NCBI GenBank assembly: GCA_947424995.1
Contig: CANDYO010000002.1
Span: 1-28,708, forward strand
Reading direction: 5' to 3'
Source: Rickettsiales bacterium
Lineage (GTDB): Bacteria > Pseudomonadota > Alphaproteobacteria > Rickettsiales > CANDYO01
Length of the DNA: 28,708 nucleotides
In this document: piece by piece, positions 16,495 to 23,901 of the stretch
How positions within the stretch are numbered: the first letter of the stretch is position 1
Layout: the number at the start of each line of letters is the position of its first letter
Program-made: the position numbers and the translations under genes
Notes under the pieces: generated by a model
Told to the model about the DNA's origin: nothing
What the model saw: only the letters and a program-made list of their open reading frames with translations
Databases searched by the model: none

Positions 16495-16659
16495 ATGATA
16501 AGAATTTTTACAAATAAAAGACAAATTTTTACGCAAAAAAAACAAGGTTTTACGTTAGATAGGATTAAAGCAAATTTCGATAAGCATGGAATTTATGTGA
16601 TTATGGCATGTATTGTGTATTGCTTAATTCTTGGAACTATTTGCTTCGTAGTATTCTAA
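16495..16659 (+). CDS. Small single-pass membrane protein under Zur-box-like promoter A
   Basis: The ATG at 16495, five bases after GGAGG, gives a 54-residue protein; a longer in-frame reading from 16432 would start inside the promoter. The first half is basic and contains a near-repeat, RIFTNKRQ and QIFTQKKQ. The second half, from about residue 34, is one strong transmembrane helix (YVIMACIVYCLILGTICFVVF is its hydrophobic core region) with three cysteines. No family is recognised. It could be a small regulator of a membrane transporter or a toxic peptide. The near-identical promoter ties it to the next gene, which has an independent copy rather than sharing the transcript. Confidence 0.68.
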   Translation: MIRIFTNKRQIFTQKKQGFTLDRIKANFDKHGIYVIMACIVYCLILGTICFVVF

Positions 16660-16742
16660 AGTTATTTGATTTAAGGCTATTACATGCTTTAAGTAATAAT
16701 TTTAGCTTGTGCAACGGTTCTTGTTCTAACTTAAAGAAATTT

Positions 16743-16820
16743 TTGTCACTGTAAATTTAGAGGGTTGACATCAACGATATGTTACGTTATAACGTAACGT
16801 AAATTAATCAAAAAAGAGGA
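16743..16820 (+). promoter_or_regulatory. Promoter and Zur-box-like operator, copy B
   Basis: TTGTCACT (16743-16750), -35 TTGACA (16765-16770), a 17-base spacer and -10 TATAAC (16788-16793) precede the gene at 16828. The -10 is embedded in a perfect 18-bp palindrome, GTTACGTTATAACGTAAC (16781-16798). A GAGGA ribosome site follows at 16816-16820. Shared elements in matching positions (TTGTCACT, TTAGA, TTGACAT, GTTATAAC, AGGATAA) show that copies A and B derive from one another. A Fur-family zinc repressor (Zur) is the best guess for the protein that binds here. Confidence 0.72.
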
Positions 16821-16827
16821 TAATAAA

Positions 16828-17190
16828 ATGACACAATGTATAGAAAATCAGGATGAAGACGAGTTTAACTCATCAAACGAAAACACATGTAATAAGGATA
16901 AAGAAAACACTCATGTAAAAAAATCTGATTATTCAGAATATTTTGAATATGCAGGAGAAGCTGCAGCAATTGTTGTAATCGGTGGATGTGCAGTAATGGC
17001 TGCTCCTGTTGTTTGGGGTCTACTACCAGTTGGAGTGGCAGCAGTTGCAACAACTGCTGCAGTAGGTGCTGGGACTAAAGTGTTAGTAGATGCTGTGGTT
17101 CAAGAAGTAGTAGACGGTCATATATGTATTAAATGTGTAGGTGAACAGTGCGGAATTAGTAGTGAGTGCGACGATCATCATCATTACTAA
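16828..17190 (+). CDS. Orphan membrane-active-like protein with Cys/His metal-binding tail
   Basis: This 120-residue protein has no recognised family. It has three parts. Residues 1-40 are hydrophilic, rich in Asn, Asp, Glu and Lys. Residues about 42-95 are Ala/Gly/Val-rich and hydrophobic, likely one or two membrane helices with a Pro-Val-Val-Trp-Gly turn (60-64). The tail 98-120 carries H98, C100, C103, C108, C114 and H117-H118-H119, in the order C-x2-C-x4-C-x5-C-x2-HHH. That tail looks suited to zinc or another transition metal. GAGGA lies seven bases before the ATG. Its own operator-bearing promoter copy and the metal-type tail agree with metal-responsive expression. The hydrophobic core resembles small bacteriocin-like or glycine-zipper proteins, but that is only a resemblance. 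Confidence 0.72.
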   Translation: MTQCIENQDEDEFNSSNENTCNKDKENTHVKKSDYSEYFEYAGEAAAIVVIGGCAVMAAPVVWGLLPVGVAAVATTAAVGAGTKVLVDAVVQEVVDGHICIKCVGEQCGISSECDDHHHY

Positions 17191-17225
17191 TAAAATCATT
17201 GCATAAGCTAAAATTATTACTTTAA

Positions 17226-17368
17226 AACATGTGAAGTTGTTTCTTTGCCAACAGCTTTATCTTGAAAAGCAATCCAGTTAAAATCTTTTTAAAACATTGA
17301 AAACTCTAGCTTTTTTTAAGAGATTTTATCTGGATTCTCACCAAGCTAAAGCTTGGCAAGAATGACAC
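17226..17368. repeat. Decayed palindromic element related to P2
   Basis: This stretch aligns with 7686-7812: both hold ACATGTGAAGTTGT/ACACGTGAGGTCGT at the start, CCAGTTAAAATCTTTT in the middle, and end GCTTGGCAAGAATGAC or GGCCAAGGGTGAC. Many substitutions have weakened the pairing of its arms, so it appears old. It lies downstream of the Cys/His protein and, with element P3 at 16228, brackets the two-gene island. Confidence 0.55.
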
Positions 17369-17467
17369 CAATTTTTTCTTTAAAGCAAAAAGTAATTTTT
17401 TAATATTCGACTAAAAAATCTGCAGTATAAGAGATTTTGTTAAGGATGATACCAAGTTTTTGACAGC

Positions 17468-19222
17468 TCAAGATTTAGCATATAACTCTTGATAATATGA
17501 AGAGCTCACCAATAATTCTTGGTGAGTTCCAGAAGCAATAATTTTCCCTTTATCCAACACATAAATAAGATCGCTATCGATAATAGTAGAAAGGCGATGA
17601 GCAATAATAATAATTGAGCGACCAGGGCCTTTAAGACTAAAAATACTATCTTGAATAGCTTGTTCAGAGATGGTGTCTAGAGCAGAAGTTGCTTCATCAA
17701 AAATAATAACCGGGCTATTTTTTAAGATAGCTCTGGCTATTGATAAACGTTGTTTTTGCCCGCCTGATAATTTAAAGCCATTCTGGCCAATCACCGTATT
17801 ATAGTTCTCTGGTAATCTATCGATAAATTCATCAGCGGCAGCAGCTTTAGCAGCTTCGATGACTTCTTCACGAGAAGCGTTTAATTTGCCGTAAGCTATG
17901 TTAGCATAAACCGTATCATCAAATAATAATATATCTTGGCTGACCATGGTAATTTTTTTACGTAAAGATTCAAGTAATACCTCTTGAATATTTTGTCCAT
18001 CAATTATAATTTCTCCAGCATCGATTTCATAGAACCTAAGTAGTAAATTACCGATAGTAGTTTTACCGCTACCAGAGCTACCAACGAAAGCGATAATTTT
18101 ACCTGGAGCAATATCGAAAGAAAGATCACTAAATAATTTATGATTCTTATAGTTAAAGCTAATATTGTTAAAGCTAATACTCGCATCAGTAACTTTCAAT
18201 TTTTTAGCATGTTTATGGTTGGTAATTTGAGGAGATATATCTAACACGTCAAATAATCTTTTAGCGGCAGCTAAGCCTTCTTGAAGATTGTTATTTAGCT
18301 CTGCTAAGCTTTTTAAAGGACGATAAGCAGCAACAAAAGCTCCTATGAAAGCAATAAAACTACCTGGACTTGTACTGCCTGAGATAACCTCATTACCGGC
18401 ATACCAGATTACTCCAGCAATGGCAATACTACTAATTATTTCAATAATAGGTGAAGATAATGATTCAGTACGAATAGCTTGCACATAAAGACCAAAAATA
18501 TTATTGAGAATATTATTTGATTTGTCTATTTCATGGCTTTCAGCGCGATATGATTTTACTTCTTTAATAGCCTTAAAAGTCTCATCTAATTGACTAGTGT
18601 ATAACCCCAGTTTTTCTTGAGTAGAGAGTGAAATTTTACGCATTTTGCGTCCCATCCGAATAATTGGATAGATTGCTAATGGAAAAATTATAAAAATTAA
18701 TACTGCTAAGTGCCAATTTAGACTGAACATTAATATAACTAAGAAGACTACGGTAAGAAATTCCTTAGCAATTCCAGTTAGCACATTAGAAAGCGAAGCG
18801 CGCATGGTGATTATATCATTAGAAAAACGTGAAATAATTTTGCCGGTAGTGAATTGCTGCAGATATGGTAAATCAGAATAAATTAAGTGAGCATAGAGCT
18901 TTGCTTGAATATCAGTAATAATTCTTTGGCCAACAAATTTCATATAAAAATTTTGAAAATAAGTAGCTGCTGCTTTAATTACCCCAACTAATACCATGGC
19001 GATTGGGATTATAATTAGCATTCGTTTATCTAAATGAAAGAAGATTTTGTCTAAAGCAGGCTTGACCAACCAGACATGAAATGCATTAGACAAGGCCACA
19101 ATTACCATCGCAGTTACAGCTAAAGTTAGTTTTGAAAGATATGGTCTAATAAAGCCTTTAAATAAGCGCTTTAATAAAAGATAACCGCTAACTGGATCAT
19201 TATTATTAGATGTGTGAGGCAA
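17468..19222 (-). CDS. msbA: MsbA-like ABC exporter (fused permease and ATPase)
   Basis: This 584-residue half-transporter works as a homodimer in the inner membrane; length and layout match MsbA (E. coli 582), which flips lipid A-core. Six membrane helices fill residues 25-315. The ATPase has Walker A VGSSGSGKTT (about 378-387), signature LSGGQKQRLS (about 484), Walker B VIIFDEATSALD and the H-loop IIIAHRLST. The start is TTG at 19222, with AGGAG eight bases upstream formed by the last codons of pmbA, whose stop is three bases before. Translation is therefore probably coupled to pmbA. The nearby ELM1 and lipoprotein genes fit an envelope operon. A substrate other than lipid A, such as another lipid or drug, remains possible. 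Confidence 0.88.
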   Translation of the reverse strand: MPHTSNNNDPVSGYLLLKRLFKGFIRPYLSKLTLAVTAMVIVALSNAFHVWLVKPALDKIFFHLDKRMLIIIPIAMVLVGVIKAAATYFQNFYMKFVGQRIITDIQAKLYAHLIYSDLPYLQQFTTGKIISRFSNDIITMRASLSNVLTGIAKEFLTVVFLVILMFSLNWHLAVLIFIIFPLAIYPIIRMGRKMRKISLSTQEKLGLYTSQLDETFKAIKEVKSYRAESHEIDKSNNILNNIFGLYVQAIRTESLSSPIIEIISSIAIAGVIWYAGNEVISGSTSPGSFIAFIGAFVAAYRPLKSLAELNNNLQEGLAAAKRLFDVLDISPQITNHKHAKKLKVTDASISFNNISFNYKNHKLFSDLSFDIAPGKIIAFVGSSGSGKTTIGNLLLRFYEIDAGEIIIDGQNIQEVLLESLRKKITMVSQDILLFDDTVYANIAYGKLNASREEVIEAAKAAAADEFIDRLPENYNTVIGQNGFKLSGGQKQRLSIARAILKNSPVIIFDEATSALDTISEQAIQDSIFSLKGPGRSIIIIAHRLSTIIDSDLIYVLDKGKIIASGTHQELLVSSSYYQELYAKS

Positions 19223-19225
19223 TAT

Positions 19226-20560
19226 TTATACTCCTGCAACCGTCATTTTTTCAATAAATATTGACGGGCTATTAACTGAGGATTCAAATTTAAGATCGTT
19301 CGCTGGAGTCATGTGTTTAAACATGTATTTTAAATTACTAGCGATAGTTATCTCACTGACTGGATAAGTAATTTCACCATTCTCAATGTAAAATCCACTA
19401 ACTCCTTGGCTATAATCGCCGGTGACTATATTGGCGCCATGGCCAAAAACCTCAGTGATTAATAGACCTTTTTTAATAGACTTAATCATATCTTCTTGAG
19501 AGATTTTACCTGGCTCTAGATATAAGTTACTAGTTCCAGGAGATGGAGCACTAGCAAGACTACGGGTGGCGTGCCCAGTAGTTTTCATTTCTAATTTACT
19601 AGCTGTTTGCAAATCAAGCAGATAAGTTTTTAGAATACCTTTTTCAACAATATTGAGCTTAGTTCCTGAAATTGCTTCGCCATCGAATGGACGTGATCCC
19701 AATCCCTTTATAATGAAAGGATCATCAATAATATTAATTTGGTCATTAAAAATTTCTTGACCTAAATGATCAATCAAAAAACTAGTGCCACGACTGATTA
19801 AGGTGCCGTTAACAGCGCCGGCTAATGCTGATATTAGACCTTTAGCTACTCGTTGATCAAAAATAACTGGCATCTCACAAGTGACTAATTTACGCGGATT
19901 TAATTTACTAATTACTCGTCTAGCAGCTTCTAAACCGATCTCTTCAGGAGATTTTAAATCTTGAGCAAACCTAGCAATAGAATAAGCATAATCTGTTTGC
20001 ATATTCTCATTTAGACCAGCTAATACACTTAAAGACAAAGAGCTACTAGAGGTTTTATAAGAATGCTGGAAACCTTTGCTAGTTGCAAAATAGATTTTAC
20101 CAGCATGATAGCTAGCAGAAGCACCGTCTGAATTAGTGATTTCTTTATCGGCTAAGGCAAAGTCTTCGGTGATTCTAGCTTTTTCAATTAAGCTCTCTGC
20201 AGATGGTTCATCGGCATCATAAAGATTTAACTCAACAAATTTATGAGCCATTTGCTCTTTGCTGGCTAAGGATAAATGAGGGTTACTAGGAGTAACTTTA
20301 GCCATAGCAATAACTCTTTTAAGCGCGCTATTTAATGATTGAGTGCTTAAATCTGCAGTGGAAACAATAGCTTGCTTCCCATCAATTAACACTCTAAGTG
20401 CTACTGCCATATTTTCTGAACGTTCTATATCAACCAATTTACTTAGACGCACTTCTGTACTTAAACTGGTTGAGTTAATTATTATGGCGTCAACATCAGT
20501 AGCTCCATATTTTAAGGCTTTATCGATTAAATCGCTAAGTAGGTTTAATTTATTGGTCAT
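19226..20560 (-). CDS. pmbA: PmbA/TldE, TldD-partner peptidase subunit
   Basis: PmbA (TldE) pairs with TldD in a cytoplasmic protease that trims peptides, known from microcin maturation and CcdA degradation. The 444 residues match the family (about 450). Typical segments are ERSENMAVALRVLIDGKQA, DQRVAKGLISALAGAVNGT, GSRPFDGEAISGTKLN and the C-terminal GVSGFYIENGEITYPVSEIT. The HExxxH zinc motif of TldD is absent, as expected for the PmbA half. The ATG overlaps the stop of the LysM/M23 gene by four bases (ATGA), and the ABC exporter starts three bases after its stop. TldD is not in the window. Confidence 0.93.
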   Translation of the reverse strand: MTNKLNLLSDLIDKALKYGATDVDAIIINSTSLSTEVRLSKLVDIERSENMAVALRVLIDGKQAIVSTADLSTQSLNSALKRVIAMAKVTPSNPHLSLASKEQMAHKFVELNLYDADEPSAESLIEKARITEDFALADKEITNSDGASASYHAGKIYFATSKGFQHSYKTSSSSLSLSVLAGLNENMQTDYAYSIARFAQDLKSPEEIGLEAARRVISKLNPRKLVTCEMPVIFDQRVAKGLISALAGAVNGTLISRGTSFLIDHLGQEIFNDQINIIDDPFIIKGLGSRPFDGEAISGTKLNIVEKGILKTYLLDLQTASKLEMKTTGHATRSLASAPSPGTSNLYLEPGKISQEDMIKSIKKGLLITEVFGHGANIVTGDYSQGVSGFYIENGEITYPVSEITIASNLKYMFKHMTPANDLKFESSVNSPSIFIEKMTVAGV

Positions 20561-21426
20561 TTTTTCCTCTTAAAGCTTTTTGGCTTAGACAAATATTTCA
20601 ATGGGTTTACCGGGGTCTTACCTTTTCTGAGACCAAAATATAGGCCAAAATCGGTTGATTCTTTTTTATTAATGTAGCCAATTATTTCGTCCATCTCAAC
20701 GAAATCACCTTTTTTTACTTTAATTTCATCTAAATGACCATAACTAGAACACCAATTACCATAATGTTGAATGATGATTAAGTTGCCTAAGCTGCCTATT
20801 TCATTGCCAGTATATACTATTTCTCCTGGAGCTGCAGCTTTAACTTTACTATTAGCTTCAACAAAAATTTGAATAGCATCATTAGTTTTGCCATTGGCTT
20901 GAGGGCCAAAATTTTCGATTATTTTTCCGCTTAAAGGCCAGGTTAATTTTAAAATTGCTGGATTAGCTAAAGGCTTCCTTTTTATAACTAAAGTGGATGG
21001 CGCTAGTTTTTTAACTTCAATTATTTTTAAACTTTGACCAAATAATAATTCATAAGGTGGATTAAGATAGTTTAAATTGATTAATTCTGAAAAAGTCATC
21101 CCATGCTTCACTGCTATGCCTATAGCAGTTTCACCATTCTTTACTTTATATGTTTTGCGAGCTGGAATTTGTATTTCTTGTTTTGAAACCAATTGACCAT
21201 CAGCTTTCAAGTGATTATAACGTTTTAATATTGAAATAGGAATTTGAGTTTGTTGTGATAAAATTTGCCAATTTTCACCTGGTTTAATAATTTTTATATC
21301 GGTTTGATGGTCCCAATTAGCAAAAGACATGATTGACTCAGCTTTTAAAGGAGTATCTGTGCTTGCTGGATAGACAGTGGCGCAGCTGGTGATAAGTATC
21401 ATGATAAGGAAGTTGATTAAAATCAT
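20557..21426 (-). CDS. NlpD-like lipoprotein with two LysM domains and degenerate M23 domain
   Basis: With ATG at 21426 the protein has 289 residues. It begins with a lipoprotein signal (MILINFLIMILITSC, lipid Cys15), then has LysM domains at about 45-88 and 92-136 for peptidoglycan binding, and an M23 (LytM) domain at about 160-279. The M23 zinc residues are mostly lost: the HxGID site reads NDAIQ (182-186) and the HxH site reads YFG (263-265); only YGH (H231) remains. Like NlpD and EnvC it is probably an amidase activator for cell separation rather than an enzyme. The open frame extends to 21588, but the extra 54 residues come from a palindromic repeat and would mask the lipoprotein signal, so I reject that start. 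No clear ribosome site precedes 21426. It overlaps pmbA by four bases. Confidence 0.82.
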   Translation of the reverse strand: MILINFLIMILITSCATVYPASTDTPLKAESIMSFANWDHQTDIKIIKPGENWQILSQQTQIPISILKRYNHLKADGQLVSKQEIQIPARKTYKVKNGETAIGIAVKHGMTFSELINLNYLNPPYELLFGQSLKIIEVKKLAPSTLVIKRKPLANPAILKLTWPLSGKIIENFGPQANGKTNDAIQIFVEANSKVKAAAPGEIVYTGNEIGSLGNLIIIQHYGNWCSSYGHLDEIKVKKGDFVEMDEIIGYINKKESTDFGLYFGLRKGKTPVNPLKYLSKPKSFKRKK

Positions 21427-21437
21427 TTTGTAGAATG

Positions 21438-21548
21438 GCGTTATCCCTGACGAGCTACCTAGGTAGCGCGCCCTTAGGATATCATGAAGTGTAAATTCCG
21501 GAGATCCCCGATCTCCAGTACCTTCGGTGCTTACGTCAGAGATGACGC
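21438..21548. repeat. Palindromic element, family P1 copy 2
   Basis: This 111-bp element has ends GCGTTATCCCTGA and TCAGAGATGACGC. Read on the minus strand it follows the copy at 5548-5661: GCGTCATC, CTGACG, GAGATCGGGGATCTC, TGATATCC, CGCGCTACC, CAGGGATAACGC. It sits between yaaA and the lipoprotein gene, 11 bases upstream of the latter's likely start, and its minus strand is open in the lipoprotein's frame. Confidence 0.82.
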
Positions 21549-21565
21549 GGTGTGTCTTAAAAAAT

Positions 21566-22312
21566 CTATCGAGCAAATACATACTCACTCGCTGATGAAA
21601 ATTCTGGCATATATTTATAATTTTTTAGATTGAAGGTTTTTAGCTCTTCTGGTGAATTAATCAAGTTGCGAATAATAAAATTAGCCATTAAACCTCTAGC
21701 TTTTTTAGCATGTACTCCAATAATTTTATACTGTCCTTGTGAATTTTCTTTAAAAGTTATGTTAATTATTGGTAGTTTAAGATTAGTAGAAAAAATTGCT
21801 GAAGAATATTCTTGTGAGGCTAAATTTACAATATAATCTGGTTGTTCTGATTTTAAGTAATTAGCTAATTTATCTCCCCAAAAATTATAGAGATTCTTAC
21901 CTTTAGGATTAGCTAGATTTATGCTCATTTCTAAGCGATAAGGTTCAATTAAGTCAAGAGGTTTTAAAATGCCATAAAGACCAGAGATAATTCTAATATG
22001 CTTATTAGCAAATTCTATTTGGTCCTGAGTGTAGTCAGCTAATTCCAATTGCTCATAAACATCGCCCTTATAAGTATAGATAGCGGCCTTAGTAGAGTTT
22101 TTAAATTTAAAATCTTGAAAGCGTTGATGATTAAGTTCAGCGAGCTTAGCGCTTAAGTTCATTAATTTCTCAAGTTCTAGAGATGAGCAACCCTGCAGTA
22201 ATTGGACTAATTCCAAAGCTTCTTTGTGGAAATATGGCTCTGAAGAAATAATTCGATCTGGAACGTTATTGCTTAAATCAAGAGTTTTGGCTGGGGATAT
22301 TAACACTAACAT
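21566..22312 (-). CDS. yaaA: YaaA-family (DUF328) peroxide-stress protein
   Basis: This 248-residue protein is of the YaaA family (E. coli 258), a DNA-binding cytoplasmic protein that lowers free iron and limits oxidative DNA damage during peroxide stress. Family marks include the start MLVLISPAKTLDL, the central GLYGILKPLDLIEPYRLEM with NFWGDKL, and VNLASQEYS. The start overlaps the 3' end of the ELM1-family gene by 35 bases in another frame, so the two are co-transcribed. A GAAGAGA site lies about nine bases before the ATG. The next gene downstream is separated by the palindromic element at 21438. Confidence 0.93.
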   Translation of the reverse strand: MLVLISPAKTLDLSNNVPDRIISSEPYFHKEALELVQLLQGCSSLELEKLMNLSAKLAELNHQRFQDFKFKNSTKAAIYTYKGDVYEQLELADYTQDQIEFANKHIRIISGLYGILKPLDLIEPYRLEMSINLANPKGKNLYNFWGDKLANYLKSEQPDYIVNLASQEYSSAIFSTNLKLPIINITFKENSQGQYKIIGVHAKKARGLMANFIIRNLINSPEELKTFNLKNYKYMPEFSSASEYVFAR

Positions 22313-23288
22313 TTTTTATTTTCTCTTCAATCACTTTACCAACTTTTATAGCTTCTTGCAGTGGTTTATAATCCCATGTTTCTAAGTTTAAAGTGTTCTC
22401 TTGTAAAGTTTTAGTATAATCCAGCTTGGCTAAATAATCTAAGAATTTTATGTGCTTCGGATATAATAAGTTATCATTGCGATAAATATATACAGGTTTG
22501 CCGGTACAAAGAGCTTCAGAGCAAATAGAAATTGAATCTCCACTAACAATAAAATAATCACTTAAGCTCAAAAAGCCTGAATATGGATTTTCTTTTGCCT
22601 GACACTGGTGCCAATCATAAAAAAAATGCGGTACAGTAATGTGCTGAGCTAGTTGTTTGCTAATTTCAGGGTCAGTTCTTCTGCTAGTGGTAACTAAGAG
22701 ACTGCCATTAATACTAGCGGTTAATGCACTCGCTTTCTTGATTAGCCATTGTAGCTGAGAGGCGGTATAATCACCTTTTTTAGTTGAGCCGCCAATTAAC
22801 AGAGAAACAAAAGGGCCTTTAAGTGTAGGTAATTTTGAGCGTAATATCTCTCCATCTTCTTTTATTTTAGCTGAATCTAAATAACAAGGAGCGCCAATAG
22901 TGTATAGAATATTAGTATAATCATCATATTGAGAGCATTGGTCATGTTGAGGTAAACAGACAATATCAAAGTCTTTAAATGGTAAATCTGGATGCATTAA
23001 ATGAACAGTAAAAGTTTGAGGATGATGTTTTTTAATGTAACTACTAACCACTGCAGTTTTACGACCACTGGAAATGATTAAATCTGGATAAGGAGCTTCA
23101 AGGCTGCTGCTAGTAGAGTGATTAATGCCAATTAGACTGTCGAATTTTAGCCAGTTAGGTAAGCGAGCTAGAAAATTATATTTTAAACTTTTTACTTCGT
23201 AATCTATACCCATGGCTTTAGCAATCGCGATTGCCTGATTAGCATTACCAACTTTTTGATCAATTATAAGCCACGCAGATTTTTTCAT
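22278..23288 (-). CDS. ELM1 family protein (glycosyltransferase-like fold)
   Basis: This 336-residue protein belongs to the ELM1/DUF1022 family, found in alphaproteobacteria and, as ELM1, in plant mitochondrial fission. Family features are the N-terminal GNANQAIAIAKAMG, PDLIISSGRKTAVVS (about 69-83), VHLMHPDLPFKDFDIV, LLIGGSTKKG and, near the C-terminus, SDYFIVSGDSISICSEALCTGKPVYIY, which resembles the nucleotide-sugar binding end of GT-B glycosyltransferases. The bacterial role is not settled; an envelope or lipid glycosylation job is plausible beside the MsbA-like exporter. AGGAAAG precedes the ATG. Its 3' end overlaps yaaA by 35 bases. Confidence 0.88.
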   Translation of the reverse strand: MKKSAWLIIDQKVGNANQAIAIAKAMGIDYEVKSLKYNFLARLPNWLKFDSLIGINHSTSSSLEAPYPDLIISSGRKTAVVSSYIKKHHPQTFTVHLMHPDLPFKDFDIVCLPQHDQCSQYDDYTNILYTIGAPCYLDSAKIKEDGEILRSKLPTLKGPFVSLLIGGSTKKGDYTASQLQWLIKKASALTASINGSLLVTTSRRTDPEISKQLAQHITVPHFFYDWHQCQAKENPYSGFLSLSDYFIVSGDSISICSEALCTGKPVYIYRNDNLLYPKHIKFLDYLAKLDYTKTLQENTLNLETWDYKPLQEAIKVGKVIEEKIKNVSVNIPSQNS

Positions 23289-23320
23289 TTAACCAACTTT
23301 CCTCATGATACTTAATTATA

Positions 23321-23351
23321 ACTCTTCTTATATCCTAGAGTCAAGAAGAGT
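23321..23351 (-). other. Hairpin between the membrane-anchored orphan and ELM1 gene
   Basis: ACTCTTCTT (23321-23329) pairs perfectly with AAGAAGAGT (23343-23351) around 13 bases. On the minus strand it follows the orphan's stop by eight bases. There is no T-run, so it is a weak terminator candidate or an mRNA processing site that could split the long minus-strand gene run in two. Confidence 0.35.
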
Positions 23352-23358
23352 GTGGTTA

Positions 23359-23901
23359 TTAAAGATTAACATAGGATTTATAAATAATGTTGAGCGTTTC
23401 ATATATTAAACGTTCAGTAAGTTTATCTTTGCTTATCGGACCATAAGATTCATAACCTTGATTCTGGTTATGCGCATCAGAGTTAAAATTATAAAAATTA
23501 AATTTTTCATTTTTTGATTGCACTGATTTATTATTAAGATCAGTAACTACATAAGAGTTACCTTTGGATAAGTCAGACTGGAATTTATAAATATGTACAT
23601 TTTGTTCAGCTGTTTTATTTATTTGAGTTGTCTGAATTTCTAAAGAGGTATCTAAATTCAAAGCCATATCTTTAGGTTTTGGAACCATTTTAAATGGATT
23701 TTTTATTTCTACATATTCATTCTGTATTGGCGTAACTTTGCTCTGCGTTGGTATAACTTCATTCTGAGTTGGCGTAATTTTTTGATGTATCTGATTGATT
23801 ACAGTTTTTAATTTTTCAGCATAAATTACTGTGCATACAGATATAATAATTAATGCCACCACTAATAATAATATTTTGAATATGTTGTTTTTAGGGGTCA
23901 T
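23359..23901 (-). CDS. Membrane-anchored orphan with heptapeptide repeats
   Basis: This 180-residue protein of no recognised family has a single N-terminal membrane helix (about residues 9-27, ILLLVVALIIISVCTVIYA), probably an uncleaved anchor with the rest in the periplasm. Three tandem heptads follow (residues 43-63): TPTQNEV, IPTQSKV, TPIQNEY, from 21-base units at 23713-23775. The remainder is polar, Asn/Gln/Lys-rich, with a short conserved-looking end (KLTERLIYETLNIIYKSYV). The start codon overlaps the rlmE stop by one base (TAATG), so translation is probably coupled. Its role in the envelope is unknown. Confidence 0.75.
   Translation of the reverse strand: MTPKNNIFKILLLVVALIIISVCTVIYAEKLKTVINQIHQKITPTQNEVIPTQSKVTPIQNEYVEIKNPFKMVPKPKDMALNLDTSLEIQTTQINKTAEQNVHIYKFQSDLSKGNSYVVTDLNNKSVQSKNEKFNFYNFNSDAHNQNQGYESYGPISKDKLTERLIYETLNIIYKSYVNL

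Noticed and set aside
16414..17190. Type II toxin-antitoxin pair
   Set aside because: The genes have separate promoters, neither encodes a DNA-binding antitoxin, and no toxin family is recognisable.
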